From Nitrospiria bacterium (GTDB taxonomy: Bacteria > Nitrospirota > UBA9217): 64,000 nt of DNA. A program made the translations under genes and the position numbers. The stretch is from contig CAKKRC010000018.1 of assembly GCA_919902495.1 (NCBI GenBank), positions 126,580 to 190,579 of the forward strand. The letters run 5' to 3'. Shown piece after piece: positions 34,683 to 43,092 of this stretch. The notes below the pieces were generated by a model. The model made no database searches. It saw nothing but the letters and a program-made list of their open reading frames with translations, and was not told the origin of the DNA. How positions within the stretch are numbered: position 1 is the first letter of the stretch; each line of letters starts with the position of its first letter.

Positions 34683-35123
34683 ATGCAGCTCGACTTTGAA
34701 GAGATAAAGAAGCTCATTCCCCAGCGGTTTCCTTTCATTATGCTCGACCGGATCATCGAGTTGGAGCCGGGCAAGCGCGCGGTGGCGATCAAGAACGTCT
34801 CGGGGAACGACATTTTCTTTCTCGGTCACTTCCCGGAAAAGGCCGTCATGCCCGGCGCGACCATCATCGAGGCCATGGCACAGGCGGCCATTGTCCTCTT
34901 TGCCTCCGCTAAACAGGAAGGCGCGGGAAAGACCATGCCGCAGTATCTCTTCGGGTCGGTCAAGGCCCGCTTTCTCCATCCCGTTACCCCGGGAGATCAG
35001 ATCAGGATAACCGTGGAAAGCGTCAAGTCCCTGCCGACCGGAGCCTACGTGTCGGGCGAGGCCGCTGTCGGCGGGACGAAGGTCGCGGAGGCGGAACTGG
35101 TGTTCAGTGTGAAGCATGAATGA
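34683..35123 (+). CDS. FabZ-like hot-dog beta-hydroxyacyl-ACP dehydratase
   Basis: The 146-residue protein has the FabZ catalytic arrangement: His49 in FFLGHFPEK and Glu63 in MPGATIIEAMAQAA. It would dehydrate beta-hydroxyacyl-ACP to the trans-2-enoyl product. The N-terminus (IKKLIPQRFPFIMLDRI) is typical. It starts three bases after the degenerate ketosynthase stop and overlaps the next ketosynthase by eight bases, indicating translational coupling. Confidence 0.92.
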   Translation: MQLDFEEIKKLIPQRFPFIMLDRIIELEPGKRAVAIKNVSGNDIFFLGHFPEKAVMPGATIIEAMAQAAIVLFASAKQEGAGKTMPQYLFGSVKARFLHPVTPGDQIRITVESVKSLPTGAYVSGEAAVGGTKVAEAELVFSVKHE

Positions 35124-36345
35124 TCGCGTCGTCATAACGGGACTGGGGGTCGTCTCATCCATCGGCATCGGATGGGAGGAGTTCTGGAAGAATCTCCTGG
35201 CAGGAAGATCGGGGATCAGCCCGGTATCGTCCTTTGATACGACAAACCATTTCACGCACAACGGCGGCGAAGTGCGAAATTTCAGGGCGGAGGATTTCAT
35301 CCCGGCGGAGCGGCTGCCGTTCATGAACCGCGCGACCCAAATGGCCGTGGCCTCGGCAAAACTTGCGTGGGAAGATGCCGGCCTCACGGCCGGGGACGCA
35401 GCCGACCATACGGTCGGCGTTTCGCATGGCACGACACTGGGCGCCGCCCAGGCGATCGAAGAAGTTGACTCGCTGCTTATCCAGAAGCAGGAACTGAGAA
35501 AAGGACTGCTCTACCAGATGCCGCCGCACACAGCGCCATCCGCCGTCGCCAGGGAGTTCAACTGCCATGGTCCGAATTTCATGTTTTCCACCGCATGCGC
35601 CGCGGGTAACTATGCCATCGCGTATGCCTATGACCTCATCAGAATGAAGCGGGCGGATATCGTGCTTGCGGGGGCATCTGACGCGGTTTCCCGGATCGAG
35701 TATACCGGTTTCAATCAATTCAAAGCAGTTGCGCCGGAAAAATGTCAGCCTTTCGATAAAAACAGAAAAGGAATGATCCCGGGGGAAGGCGCAGGGATGC
35801 TCATTATTGAGTCGTTGGGGTCTGCCGTCAGGAGAAAGGCCGCTATCTATGCCGAGATAGGCGGCTATGGCCTCAGCTGTGATGCCCACCATATGACGAC
35901 AGCCACGGTTGAGGGTATAGCCGCGTGTATGAACAAGGCGCTGCTCGAAGCCGGGATCGGGAAGGAAGAGGTATCGTACATCAGCGCACACGGTACCGGT
36001 ACTGTTGCGAACGATAAGATAGAGTGCGCTTCGATCAAAGAGGTCTTTGGTCCGCTGTACAAAGGGATTCCGGTAAGCTCTATAAAATCCATGCTGGGAC
36101 ACACCATGGGGGCGGCATCGGCACTTGAGGCCATTGCCTGTGCCCTGATCGTCCGGCATGACACGATTCCTCCCACGATCAACTATGAGTCACCGGACCC
36201 GGAATGCGATATTGACTGCGTGCCGAACGTGGCCCGAAAGCAGACGGTCGACGTAGCTCTCAATAATTCGTATGCTTTCGGAGGCAACAACGCCTCGCTG
36301 GTCATAAAAAATTTCGCAGGAAAAAAGGAGAGAGGACTTGATTGA
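35116..36345 (+). CDS. Beta-ketoacyl-[ACP] synthase, FabF-like, catalytically intact
   Basis: The 409-residue condensing enzyme keeps the full Cys-His-His triad: Cys161 (FSTACAAG), His292 (ISAHGTGT) and His329 (SMLGHTMGA). It catalyses decarboxylative Claisen condensation of malonyl-ACP with an acyl chain. Start and stop overlap the neighbouring dehydratase and ACP genes by eight bases each. Its partner is probably the degenerate ketosynthase at 33444, making an alpha/beta pair. Confidence 0.93.
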   Translation: MNDRVVITGLGVVSSIGIGWEEFWKNLLAGRSGISPVSSFDTTNHFTHNGGEVRNFRAEDFIPAERLPFMNRATQMAVASAKLAWEDAGLTAGDAADHTVGVSHGTTLGAAQAIEEVDSLLIQKQELRKGLLYQMPPHTAPSAVAREFNCHGPNFMFSTACAAGNYAIAYAYDLIRMKRADIVLAGASDAVSRIEYTGFNQFKAVAPEKCQPFDKNRKGMIPGEGAGMLIIESLGSAVRRKAAIYAEIGGYGLSCDAHHMTTATVEGIAACMNKALLEAGIGKEEVSYISAHGTGTVANDKIECASIKEVFGPLYKGIPVSSIKSMLGHTMGAASALEAIACALIVRHDTIPPTINYESPDPECDIDCVPNVARKQTVDVALNNSYAFGGNNASLVIKNFAGKKERGLD

Positions 36346-36589
36346 AAACATCGAGAAGGACATCATTGCGATCATTTCGGAAGTCTCAGGCTACGAGCCT
36401 GAGGAGATAACTCCGGAGACTGACTTTTTCAAAGACCTGGAGGTCGATTCGATCAAGGCCATAGAGATCACCGTCGCGATCGAGAAAAAGTTCAAAATAT
36501 CGGTTCGGGACGAGGATGTACCGAAAATTGCAACAGTGAAACAGGCTGTTGATCTAATCAGCAATTTACTAGAGAACAAAAAGATCTGA
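36338..36589 (+). CDS. Acyl carrier protein
   Basis: The 83-residue helical protein has the phosphopantetheine site Ser38 in DLEVDSIKAIEI and an acidic profile. It differs from housekeeping AcpP, whose motif is usually GADSLDTVEL, so it is likely pathway-specific. Translation starts at TTG, overlapping the ketosynthase stop, with AGGAGAGGA just upstream. The gene is noticeably more AT-rich than the ketosynthases. Confidence 0.92.
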   Translation: MIENIEKDIIAIISEVSGYEPEEITPETDFFKDLEVDSIKAIEITVAIEKKFKISVRDEDVPKIATVKQAVDLISNLLENKKI

Positions 36590-36590
36590 A

Positions 36591-38024
36591 ATGGAAAAGC
36601 CCGATAAAGATGCGTACGATGCTATTATCATAGGCGCGGGCATGAGCGGATTGGTGTGCGGGTGTTATCTTGCGAAGGCCGGGTTAAAGGTTCTTATGGC
36701 CGAACAACACCATAAGCCGGGAGGATACTGTACATCCTTCCGAAGAGGACGCTTTACGTTTGACGCCGCGGCCCATTCATTTGGAGGGTATGCGCATGGA
36801 AATCTCGGAAAGATTTTTAAAGACCTTGGGATAGATAATAAAATAAATATCAAGCAGCATGATCCTTCAAATGTCATCACGTCGCCGGACCATACGGTTT
36901 CTTTTTGGGCTGACATAGATAAAACGATAGATGTTTTTCAGTCCGTCTTTCCGAAGGATGCCGATAATATAAAAAGATTCTTTAATTTTCTAACAGAGCC
37001 CGATTCTATGTCCTTTGCCCGTATAAGGAGCTGGACGTTCAAGGATTTGCTGGATAAGTATTTTACCAATGACCGGATACAGGCAATGCTCTCTTTTCCT
37101 CTCTATGGTAATGGTGCATTGCCACCGTCACGTATGTCCGCCTTCATTGGAGCAAGGATCTTCAAAGAATTTCTTCTTGATGGAGGGTACCATCCGGCAG
37201 GCGGGATGCAGGTCTTATCTGATGCCCTGGCAGCGATATTCAAAGAGGCTGGCGGCGATCTGCGGTTGTCCACAGCGGTTAAAAAGATCACGACAAAAAA
37301 TAGCGAGGTTTCAGGAGTCGTGTTGGAAAAAGGCGGGTTTGTACCATCGCTCTATGTGATATCTAACTCTGATGCACGCCGGACTTTTTTAACGTTGTTA
37401 GGAAAAAACAACGTTGAGCAGGATCTTAAAGACAGAATGGCCCGCATGGTTCCTTCCTTGTCGACATTCATTGTATACTTAGGCGTGGACCAAGCTGCAA
37501 CAACGTTGCCTGTTTCAGGTGTAAATTATTGGTATCTATCTCAGTACGATCTGTCGACCGCCTATCTTTCGGCAAAGAAGGGTGATTTTCGAGATATGGG
37601 AAGATACCTGGTACATGTATCACCTGATCGATCAACGGTCATTGCCTTTATGAATGCCCCTTATGGAAGCAAGAGATATTGGGAAACAAACAGAATAGTG
37701 CTTTCTGATAGATTAATCAAGGCTGTTGAAGCGAATACCATTCCCGGGTTGTCAAAATATATTGTTTACAAGGAAACCGCAACGCCGCGCACGTTGCAGC
37801 GGTACACGTTAAATCATGCGGGGTCAGCTTATGGATGGGAAAGCACTCCATTCCAATTGGCGGACCCAGACTTTCGGAAACCTTCTTTTATACGAGGTCT
37901 TTACTTAACTGGACATTGGACAACTCATGGCCTCGGTATTCCTGGTGTTGCCTACGTAGGTTATGATACCGCCAGGATGGTGCTGAGAAAAAAAACACAT
38001 AATTGCCAAAAAATGTTAAATTAA
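36591..38024 (+). CDS. CrtI/phytoene-desaturase-like FAD-dependent oxidoreductase
   Basis: The 477-residue flavoprotein has an N-terminal dinucleotide-binding motif (IIIGAGMSGLVCGCYLAKAG, then a Glu at the end of strand 2 and HKPGGYCTSFRRGRFTFD) and a C-terminal FAD-contact region (GLYLTGHWTTHGLGIPGVAYVG), as in carotenoid desaturases and retinol saturase-like enzymes. It could desaturate, saturate or isomerise a polyene chain. The gene begins two bases after the ACP stop and is AT-rich relative to the first genes of the cluster. Confidence 0.87.
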   Translation: MEKPDKDAYDAIIIGAGMSGLVCGCYLAKAGLKVLMAEQHHKPGGYCTSFRRGRFTFDAAAHSFGGYAHGNLGKIFKDLGIDNKINIKQHDPSNVITSPDHTVSFWADIDKTIDVFQSVFPKDADNIKRFFNFLTEPDSMSFARIRSWTFKDLLDKYFTNDRIQAMLSFPLYGNGALPPSRMSAFIGARIFKEFLLDGGYHPAGGMQVLSDALAAIFKEAGGDLRLSTAVKKITTKNSEVSGVVLEKGGFVPSLYVISNSDARRTFLTLLGKNNVEQDLKDRMARMVPSLSTFIVYLGVDQAATTLPVSGVNYWYLSQYDLSTAYLSAKKGDFRDMGRYLVHVSPDRSTVIAFMNAPYGSKRYWETNRIVLSDRLIKAVEANTIPGLSKYIVYKETATPRTLQRYTLNHAGSAYGWESTPFQLADPDFRKPSFIRGLYLTGHWTTHGLGIPGVAYVGYDTARMVLRKKTHNCQKMLN

Positions 38025-38028
38025 TACC

Positions 38029-40185
38029 ATGGTAAAACGAGAAGAATTCATTCAGCGGGAGCTTGTTGCCTTGCTCCGCACCTACCTGCCAATTCTCCTT
38101 TTTGCCGGCGCTGTGGTAGACATGTCTCTGATCATCCTGGATTATTTTGTTGTGCCGGAAAAGGTAGGATTATTTGCAGTCTATAGATCTGCGGCCGCAA
38201 TCATTACGCTTTTTCTCGCTACTTTTGCCAAATTCAAGAAAAACATTTCATATCGCTTATCCCTTTTTGTTCTGCTTTTGGCAACGGTGGTCACCGCTAC
38301 AATGATAGAACTGATGATTTTGCAATTCGGTGGCCATCAATCACTATATTATGCAGGTTTCATGATTTTGATGATCTTTGTTTTTGGTTTTTTGCCAGTT
38401 TCAATCAAGATAACGCTTCTGATCAATTGTACTATTTATCTCATCTATATTCTGCCAATACTCATTTTCGACAACATAACTGAAAGCAGAATTTTTATTA
38501 GCAATAACATTTTTCTCATGGCTGCAGCATTCGGCAGTCTTGCATGGCGATATATAAACCAAAATCTCATTATCAATAAATTATCCCTCCAATTTGCCCT
38601 CGAAGAGCAGAAGAAGCACCTTGAGATCTATTCCCTCCAGCTGCAATCCATGGTCGACGACAGGACCAAGGAGCTGAGCAAATCCAACAAGTGGCACCAG
38701 GCGCTGTTCGAGAACGCGACCGACGGCATCGTGGTCCTCGACCGGAACGGGATCATCGTGAACGCGAACGAACGGGCGTGCGAGATGCACGGTTTCAGCA
38801 AGGAAGCGCTGGTCGGTTCACACAGCAGCCTGCTGGAAGTGGACGAGAACCGGAGCGCCGCGGCAGAGCGCCTGCAAAAGCTGCTTCAGGGCGAGTCCCT
38901 CGTATATGAAGCGGTCCATTTTAAAAAGAACGGCAGCCGTATTTCCCTCGAGGTGAGCTCCCGGGCGATCCCCATTCATGACGAAGTGTTCATCCAGTCC
39001 TTCCAGCGGGATATCACCGAGAAAAAGAAGATCCAGGAACATCTCTTCCAATCGCAGAAAATGGATTCCATCGGCATGCTGGCCGGGGGGATCGCTCACG
39101 ACTTCAACAATGTTCTGACGGCCATCCTGGGATACACGGACCTGATACGCCGGGACGTGGGGGCGAACGAAAAGGTGCTCGGCAGGCTAAGCGTCATCGA
39201 GAATGCCGCGCGGAAGGCCGGCCGCATGGTCGCCCAGCTCCTGGGCTTCTCCCGGAAGAGCGAGATCGAGCTGGTACCCTTCAATATCAACGATGTTGTG
39301 AACGACACGATCAAGCTGCTCGAGCGGGTGATCGACAAACGGATCGTTGTCCGGCTGCAACTCGCGGAACACCTTCCGATGGTCAATGGCGACATGAATA
39401 AGATCGAACAGGTGATGATGAACTTCATTGTCAATGCCCGGGATGCCATGCCCTACGGCGGCATCATCACCGTTACCTCGACCGCCATCGATGCCCATCC
39501 CGGAGTGGCCGGCGTACCGCCATACATTCCCGCGGGCAGGTACGTGGTGCTTTCGGTCGCCGATACCGGCGTCGGGATCCCCGAGGAGATCCAGCGAAAG
39601 ATCTTCGAGCCCTTCTATACGACCAAAGAGCGGGGCAAGGGAACAGGCCTGGGCCTCGCTATGGTCTACGGCGTTGTCACCGAGCACAAGGGCTTCGTCA
39701 CCGTCCAGAGCAAGGTCAACCAAGGCTCGACCTTCACCGTCTACCTTCCGGTGTCCGCCACGGCGACGGCGGTCAAGAAACATGCTGTCCTGTCGGTTCA
39801 CGGAAGCGAGACGATCCTGCTGGTGGATGACGATGAGAGCGTTCTGAACTACCTCAAGGCGGAGCTGGAAAAGAACGGCTACAAGGTCATTGCGACGACC
39901 AATCCCATGAGCGCGATCGACGCCTACAGCAAGATGTACAGGGAGATAGCGCTTGTCATTACCGATGTTGTCATGCCGCTGATCGACGGGAGAGAGCTGA
40001 TGAAACGCATTGCCGAGATACATCCGAAGGCCCGTTTCCTGACCATCTCGGCATACAGCCGGCACAGCGAACAGGGCGACGATATAACGCCGGACATCTT
40101 CCTGCAGAAGCCTTTCGACGCGCATGACGTGCTCTCCGCGGTCAGGCGGATCCTCGATGGCGAAAAGAAGTTGCAGGCTAAATAA
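38029..40185 (+). CDS. Hybrid sensor histidine kinase (membrane sensor, PAS, HisKA, HATPase, receiver)
   Basis: The 718-residue protein has about six transmembrane segments (roughly 15-185), a short coiled coil, a PAS domain (about 225-340; FENATDGIVVLDRNG), a HisKA box with His357 (GGIAHDFNNVLTAILGY), an ATPase domain (VADTGVGIPEE, GTGLGLAMVYG) and a C-terminal receiver with phosphoacceptor Asp646 (ITDVVMP). The transmembrane part is AT-rich, while everything after about 38590 is GC-rich, so the gene looks like a fusion of two sources. It starts four bases after the CrtI-like gene and may regulate the cluster. Confidence 0.9.
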   Translation: MVKREEFIQRELVALLRTYLPILLFAGAVVDMSLIILDYFVVPEKVGLFAVYRSAAAIITLFLATFAKFKKNISYRLSLFVLLLATVVTATMIELMILQFGGHQSLYYAGFMILMIFVFGFLPVSIKITLLINCTIYLIYILPILIFDNITESRIFISNNIFLMAAAFGSLAWRYINQNLIINKLSLQFALEEQKKHLEIYSLQLQSMVDDRTKELSKSNKWHQALFENATDGIVVLDRNGIIVNANERACEMHGFSKEALVGSHSSLLEVDENRSAAAERLQKLLQGESLVYEAVHFKKNGSRISLEVSSRAIPIHDEVFIQSFQRDITEKKKIQEHLFQSQKMDSIGMLAGGIAHDFNNVLTAILGYTDLIRRDVGANEKVLGRLSVIENAARKAGRMVAQLLGFSRKSEIELVPFNINDVVNDTIKLLERVIDKRIVVRLQLAEHLPMVNGDMNKIEQVMMNFIVNARDAMPYGGIITVTSTAIDAHPGVAGVPPYIPAGRYVVLSVADTGVGIPEEIQRKIFEPFYTTKERGKGTGLGLAMVYGVVTEHKGFVTVQSKVNQGSTFTVYLPVSATATAVKKHAVLSVHGSETILLVDDDESVLNYLKAELEKNGYKVIATTNPMSAIDAYSKMYREIALVITDVVMPLIDGRELMKRIAEIHPKARFLTISAYSRHSEQGDDITPDIFLQKPFDAHDVLSAVRRILDGEKKLQAK

Positions 40186-40362
40186 CGCAGCACGTCACGC
40201 TTTTAGCTCCTTCCCTCCTCACTATCGATCGAGCACCATGCGGAATCTCTATCACGGCCAACCGGCCTGCGGTAAACCGCGCTTGCATGTTGCTGTTGTG
40301 CACGGAGACGGATTGCTCTCATGCCCCAGAGTGGGAAATCGCTGGCAGGTGACGGCGCCTGA

Positions 40363-40764
40363 TCAGGATTTTTCCGGAGGCCGGGCTGTTCTGATACCCC
40401 AATGCGTGCCAAACTCCAGTTCCGCTCTCTCCGGGTCTTCCGAATTGTTCAGGATCAGCTGCCGGAGGTGCTCATAGCTGTCGACATCGACCTCCGTGAA
40501 ATGCACGGCCAGTGTGCCGGGCTTCGACCGGACGATGGAGCCGCGGGCCTCGATGATCACGGGCTCCGGCGCTTCGGCAAGGACGATCTCGACCTCGCAG
40601 AACGCTCCTTCAGGAGGGACGGTCTCCGTCGTTGCGACGCGGAGACCGTTCATGCTGACATCAAGTGTATTGCTGGACCAGATCGTGCGGTCGCTGGTCC
40701 GGACCGTCGTGCTGATACTGAACGGCACCCGCACGAATTCCCGTTTTTCGTTCTCCGGTTTCAT
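40363..40764 (-). CDS. PilZ-domain protein (probable c-di-GMP receptor)
   Basis: The 133-residue protein consists of one PilZ domain: an N-terminal charged arginine motif (KREFVRVPFSI) and the downstream DVSMNGLRV, matching the D/NxSxxG c-di-GMP-binding element. PilZ proteins convey c-di-GMP signals to motility, secretion or polysaccharide systems. An upstream in-frame ATG at 40845 would add a Ser/Pro-rich stretch of 27 residues that overlaps intergenic sequence; I prefer 40764. Confidence 0.85.
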   Translation of the reverse strand: MKPENEKREFVRVPFSISTTVRTSDRTIWSSNTLDVSMNGLRVATTETVPPEGAFCEVEIVLAEAPEPVIIEARGSIVRSKPGTLAVHFTEVDVDSYEHLRQLILNNSEDPERAELEFGTHWGIRTARPPEKS

Positions 40765-41122
40765 CTGAAAATGCCTTTCTCCAAAACTCCTCACCCTCGA
40801 TGGGGGAGGAATCGAAGGTGGGGGTGATGATCGGGACGCAGACAAACGCCGTTTTTCATCTTCCCTTGTGAACGTCAGCTCATGTGCGATTCATCATAGC
40901 GATCTGTCCGAGAAGTATGCTTCCTGCGTCTTGAGTATAGCATACCACGCGCCTCCGTCAATGCCGCCCGGGTGACGCGCTACACACGATCCCGGCCCTG
41001 TAAATCCATGTAATTCCATGTTTTGTTTGACTTCCCTCAGTGATTCTGGTAAAAATGTATATCGTTGACCCTTGACCGCGCGATCATGCGATCATACTAA
41101 AATGCAGGGAGGACATCAAGTA
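40765..41122. other. Divergent intergenic region with a plus-strand promoter
   Basis: This 358-base spacer carries no gene. TTGACT (41027-41032), a 17-base spacer and TAAAAA (41050-41055) form a plausible promoter for the cyclophilin gene. CGATCATG-CGATCAT repeats at about 41080-41096 follow. Minus-strand signals for the PilZ gene are not clear. Confidence 0.5.
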
Positions 41123-41743
41123 ATGAAGCTAGGAAAAATGTTTTTTGGAGCGATCATAGGAATTTGCCTGAGCGTTGCTGCCTATGCCCAGTACGGCATG
41201 CCGCCGCTCAAGAACATCACGATAACGAAAGAGGAGAGCAAAAAAATGACGGAGACGAAAGCGGTCATCGAAACGAAGTTCGGAAATATCACCTTGAAGT
41301 TCTACCCCGATGTGGCTTCTGGGCATGTGAAGAACTTCCTTGACCTCGCGAAGAACGGGACCTACGACAACACGGTATTCCACCGGGTCATTCCCGGCTT
41401 CATGATCCAGGGCGGAGACCCGACCTCCAAGGATGCTGCCAAGCGTCGCGCGTACGGCACCGGCGGGCCGGGCTACACCATCAAGGCTGAGTTCAACAAA
41501 AATCCCCACAAGCGGGGGACGCTGTCCATGGCCCGTTCGCAAAGCCCGGACAGCGCGGGCTCCCAGTTCTTTATCTGCGTGAAGGACTCATCGTTCCTCG
41601 ACGGGCAGTACACGGTCTTCGGCGAAGTGGAGAGCGGCATTGAGGTCGTGGACAAGATCGTTGCTCAGCCCCGGGACCCCAACGATAATCCCAATGAGCG
41701 GATCGAGATGAAGGTGAAGATCGTAGAACCGAAGGGAAAATAA
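41123..41743 (+). CDS. Cyclophilin-type peptidyl-prolyl isomerase, exported
   Basis: The 206-residue protein has a signal peptide (hydrophobic 7-21, AYAQ cleavage region) followed by a compact cyclophilin domain: FHRVIPGFMIQGGDPT with catalytic Arg, SQFFICV and FGEV. It would assist folding in the periplasm. GGAGG lies 10 bases before the ATG at 41123. A second start at 41246 (MTETKAVIETKFGN), preceded by GAGGAGAG, would give a cytoplasmic form lacking the signal. Confidence 0.93.
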   Translation: MKLGKMFFGAIIGICLSVAAYAQYGMPPLKNITITKEESKKMTETKAVIETKFGNITLKFYPDVASGHVKNFLDLAKNGTYDNTVFHRVIPGFMIQGGDPTSKDAAKRRAYGTGGPGYTIKAEFNKNPHKRGTLSMARSQSPDSAGSQFFICVKDSSFLDGQYTVFGEVESGIEVVDKIVAQPRDPNDNPNERIEMKVKIVEPKGK

Positions 41744-41768
41744 CAGTGCGGAATGCGGAGTGCGGAGT
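41744..41768. repeat. Iterated TGCGGAGT words upstream of argG
   Basis: GTGCGGAATGCGGAGTGCGGAGT is a run of near-identical eight-base words directly after the cyclophilin stop. The same words occur at 51301-51332. Confidence 0.65.
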
Positions 41769-41773
41769 AACCA

Positions 41774-42979
41774 GTGAAACAGAACATTAAAAAGGTCGTC
41801 GTCGCCTATTCAGGCGGCCTGGACACCTCGGTCATCATCACCTGGCTCAGGGAGACCTATGGCTGCGAGGTCATCGCCTTCACGGCGGACATCGGCCAGG
41901 GGGAAGAACTGGAGCCGCTCCGGGACAAGGCCATCAGGACGGGCGCGAGCAAGATCTATATCGACGACCTGCGCGAGGAATTTGTCCGTGATTTCGTGTT
42001 CCCCCTGCTCCGGGCGAATGCCGTCTATGAAGGCAGGTATCTCCTCGGCACCTCCATCGCGCGGCCGCTCATCGCCAAGCGACAGATCGAGATCGCCGGG
42101 ATGGAGAGCGCCGACGCGGTCTGCCACGGGGCCACGGGCAAGGGCAATGACCAGGTCCGGTTCGAACTCACCTATTTCGCGCTCAAGCCGGACGTGAAGA
42201 TCGTCGCGCCCTGGCGTGAGTGGACCATGAAGGGCCGTGAAGAGCTCATCGACTACGCAGCCAAGCACAAGATCCCGGTGACGGCGACGAAGTCCAAGCC
42301 GTTCTCGACGGACCGGAACCTGCTCCATATCAGCTACGAGGGCGGCGTGCTCGAGGACCCGTGGCAGGAGTCCACGGCCGACATGTACACCATGGCCGTG
42401 CCCGTCGAGCAGGCGCCGGACCGGGCCGAATACGTCGAGGTGGAATATGCAGCCGGGGACCCCGTTGCCATCAATGGACGAAAATTTGCTCCGGCAGCGC
42501 TGCTTGCCGAGGCGAACCGCATTGCCGGCGCCCACGGCGTCGGCCGCATCGATCTCGTGGAGAACCGCTATGTGGGCATGAAGTCCCGCGGGGTCTATGA
42601 GACGCCGGGAGGAACGCTGCTCCACGCCGCCCACCGGGCCGTGGAATCCATCACCATGGACCGCGAGGTCCTGCACCTCCGGGAGAGCCTGATCCCGAAG
42701 TACGCGGAACTTGTGTACTACGGGTACTGGTTCGCGCCGGAGCGGCTGATGCTGCAGGCGGCCATCGACGACGCGCAGAAGAACGTGACCGGTACCGCAC
42801 GGATCAGGCTGTATAAGGGGAATTGCGATACGGTCGGACGGAGATCGCCGGTCTCCCTCTACCGGCCCGACCTCGCGACCTTCGAGTCCGAAACGGTCTA
42901 TGACCAGAAGGATGCCGAAGGGTTCATCCGGTTGAACGCGCTGAGGCTGCGAGTGGGAAAACAGATAAGCTCCAAATAA
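41774..42979 (+). CDS. argG: Argininosuccinate synthase
   Basis: The 401-residue enzyme joins citrulline and aspartate with ATP. The pyrophosphatase loop [11 protein letters not shown] is at the N-terminus, and [17 protein letters not shown] and [16 protein letters not shown] are conserved. It starts with GTG immediately after an iterated-word repeat and without a strong ribosome binding site. Its stop codon lies inside the next repeat. argH follows. Confidence 0.97.
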   Translation: MKQNIKKVVVAYSGGLDTSVIITWLRETYGCEVIAFTADIGQGEELEPLRDKAIRTGASKIYIDDLREEFVRDFVFPLLRANAVYEGRYLLGTSIARPLIAKRQIEIAGMESADAVCHGATGKGNDQVRFELTYFALKPDVKIVAPWREWTMKGREELIDYAAKHKIPVTATKSKPFSTDRNLLHISYEGGVLEDPWQESTADMYTMAVPVEQAPDRAEYVEVEYAAGDPVAINGRKFAPAALLAEANRIAGAHGVGRIDLVENRYVGMKSRGVYETPGGTLLHAAHRAVESITMDREVLHLRESLIPKYAELVYYGYWFAPERLMLQAAIDDAQKNVTGTARIRLYKGNCDTVGRRSPVSLYRPDLATFESETVYDQKDAEGFIRLNALRLRVGKQISSK

Positions 42980-43080
42980 CAAATTCCAAATAGCAAATAA
43001 ATCCCAATCACCGAAACTCCAAACTATTGGATACTGGAATTTGGAGCTTATTTGGAATTTGATGCTTGAGATTTGGATTT
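42968..43080. repeat. AT-rich iterated-word quasi-palindrome (CCAAATAAC type)
   Basis: AGCTCCAAATAACAAATTCC is nearly the reverse complement of GGAATTTGGAGC-TTATTTGG downstream. It fills the argG-argH spacer and includes the last codons and stop of argG. Confidence 0.7.
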
Positions 43081-43092
43081 TTGTTCATCGAT

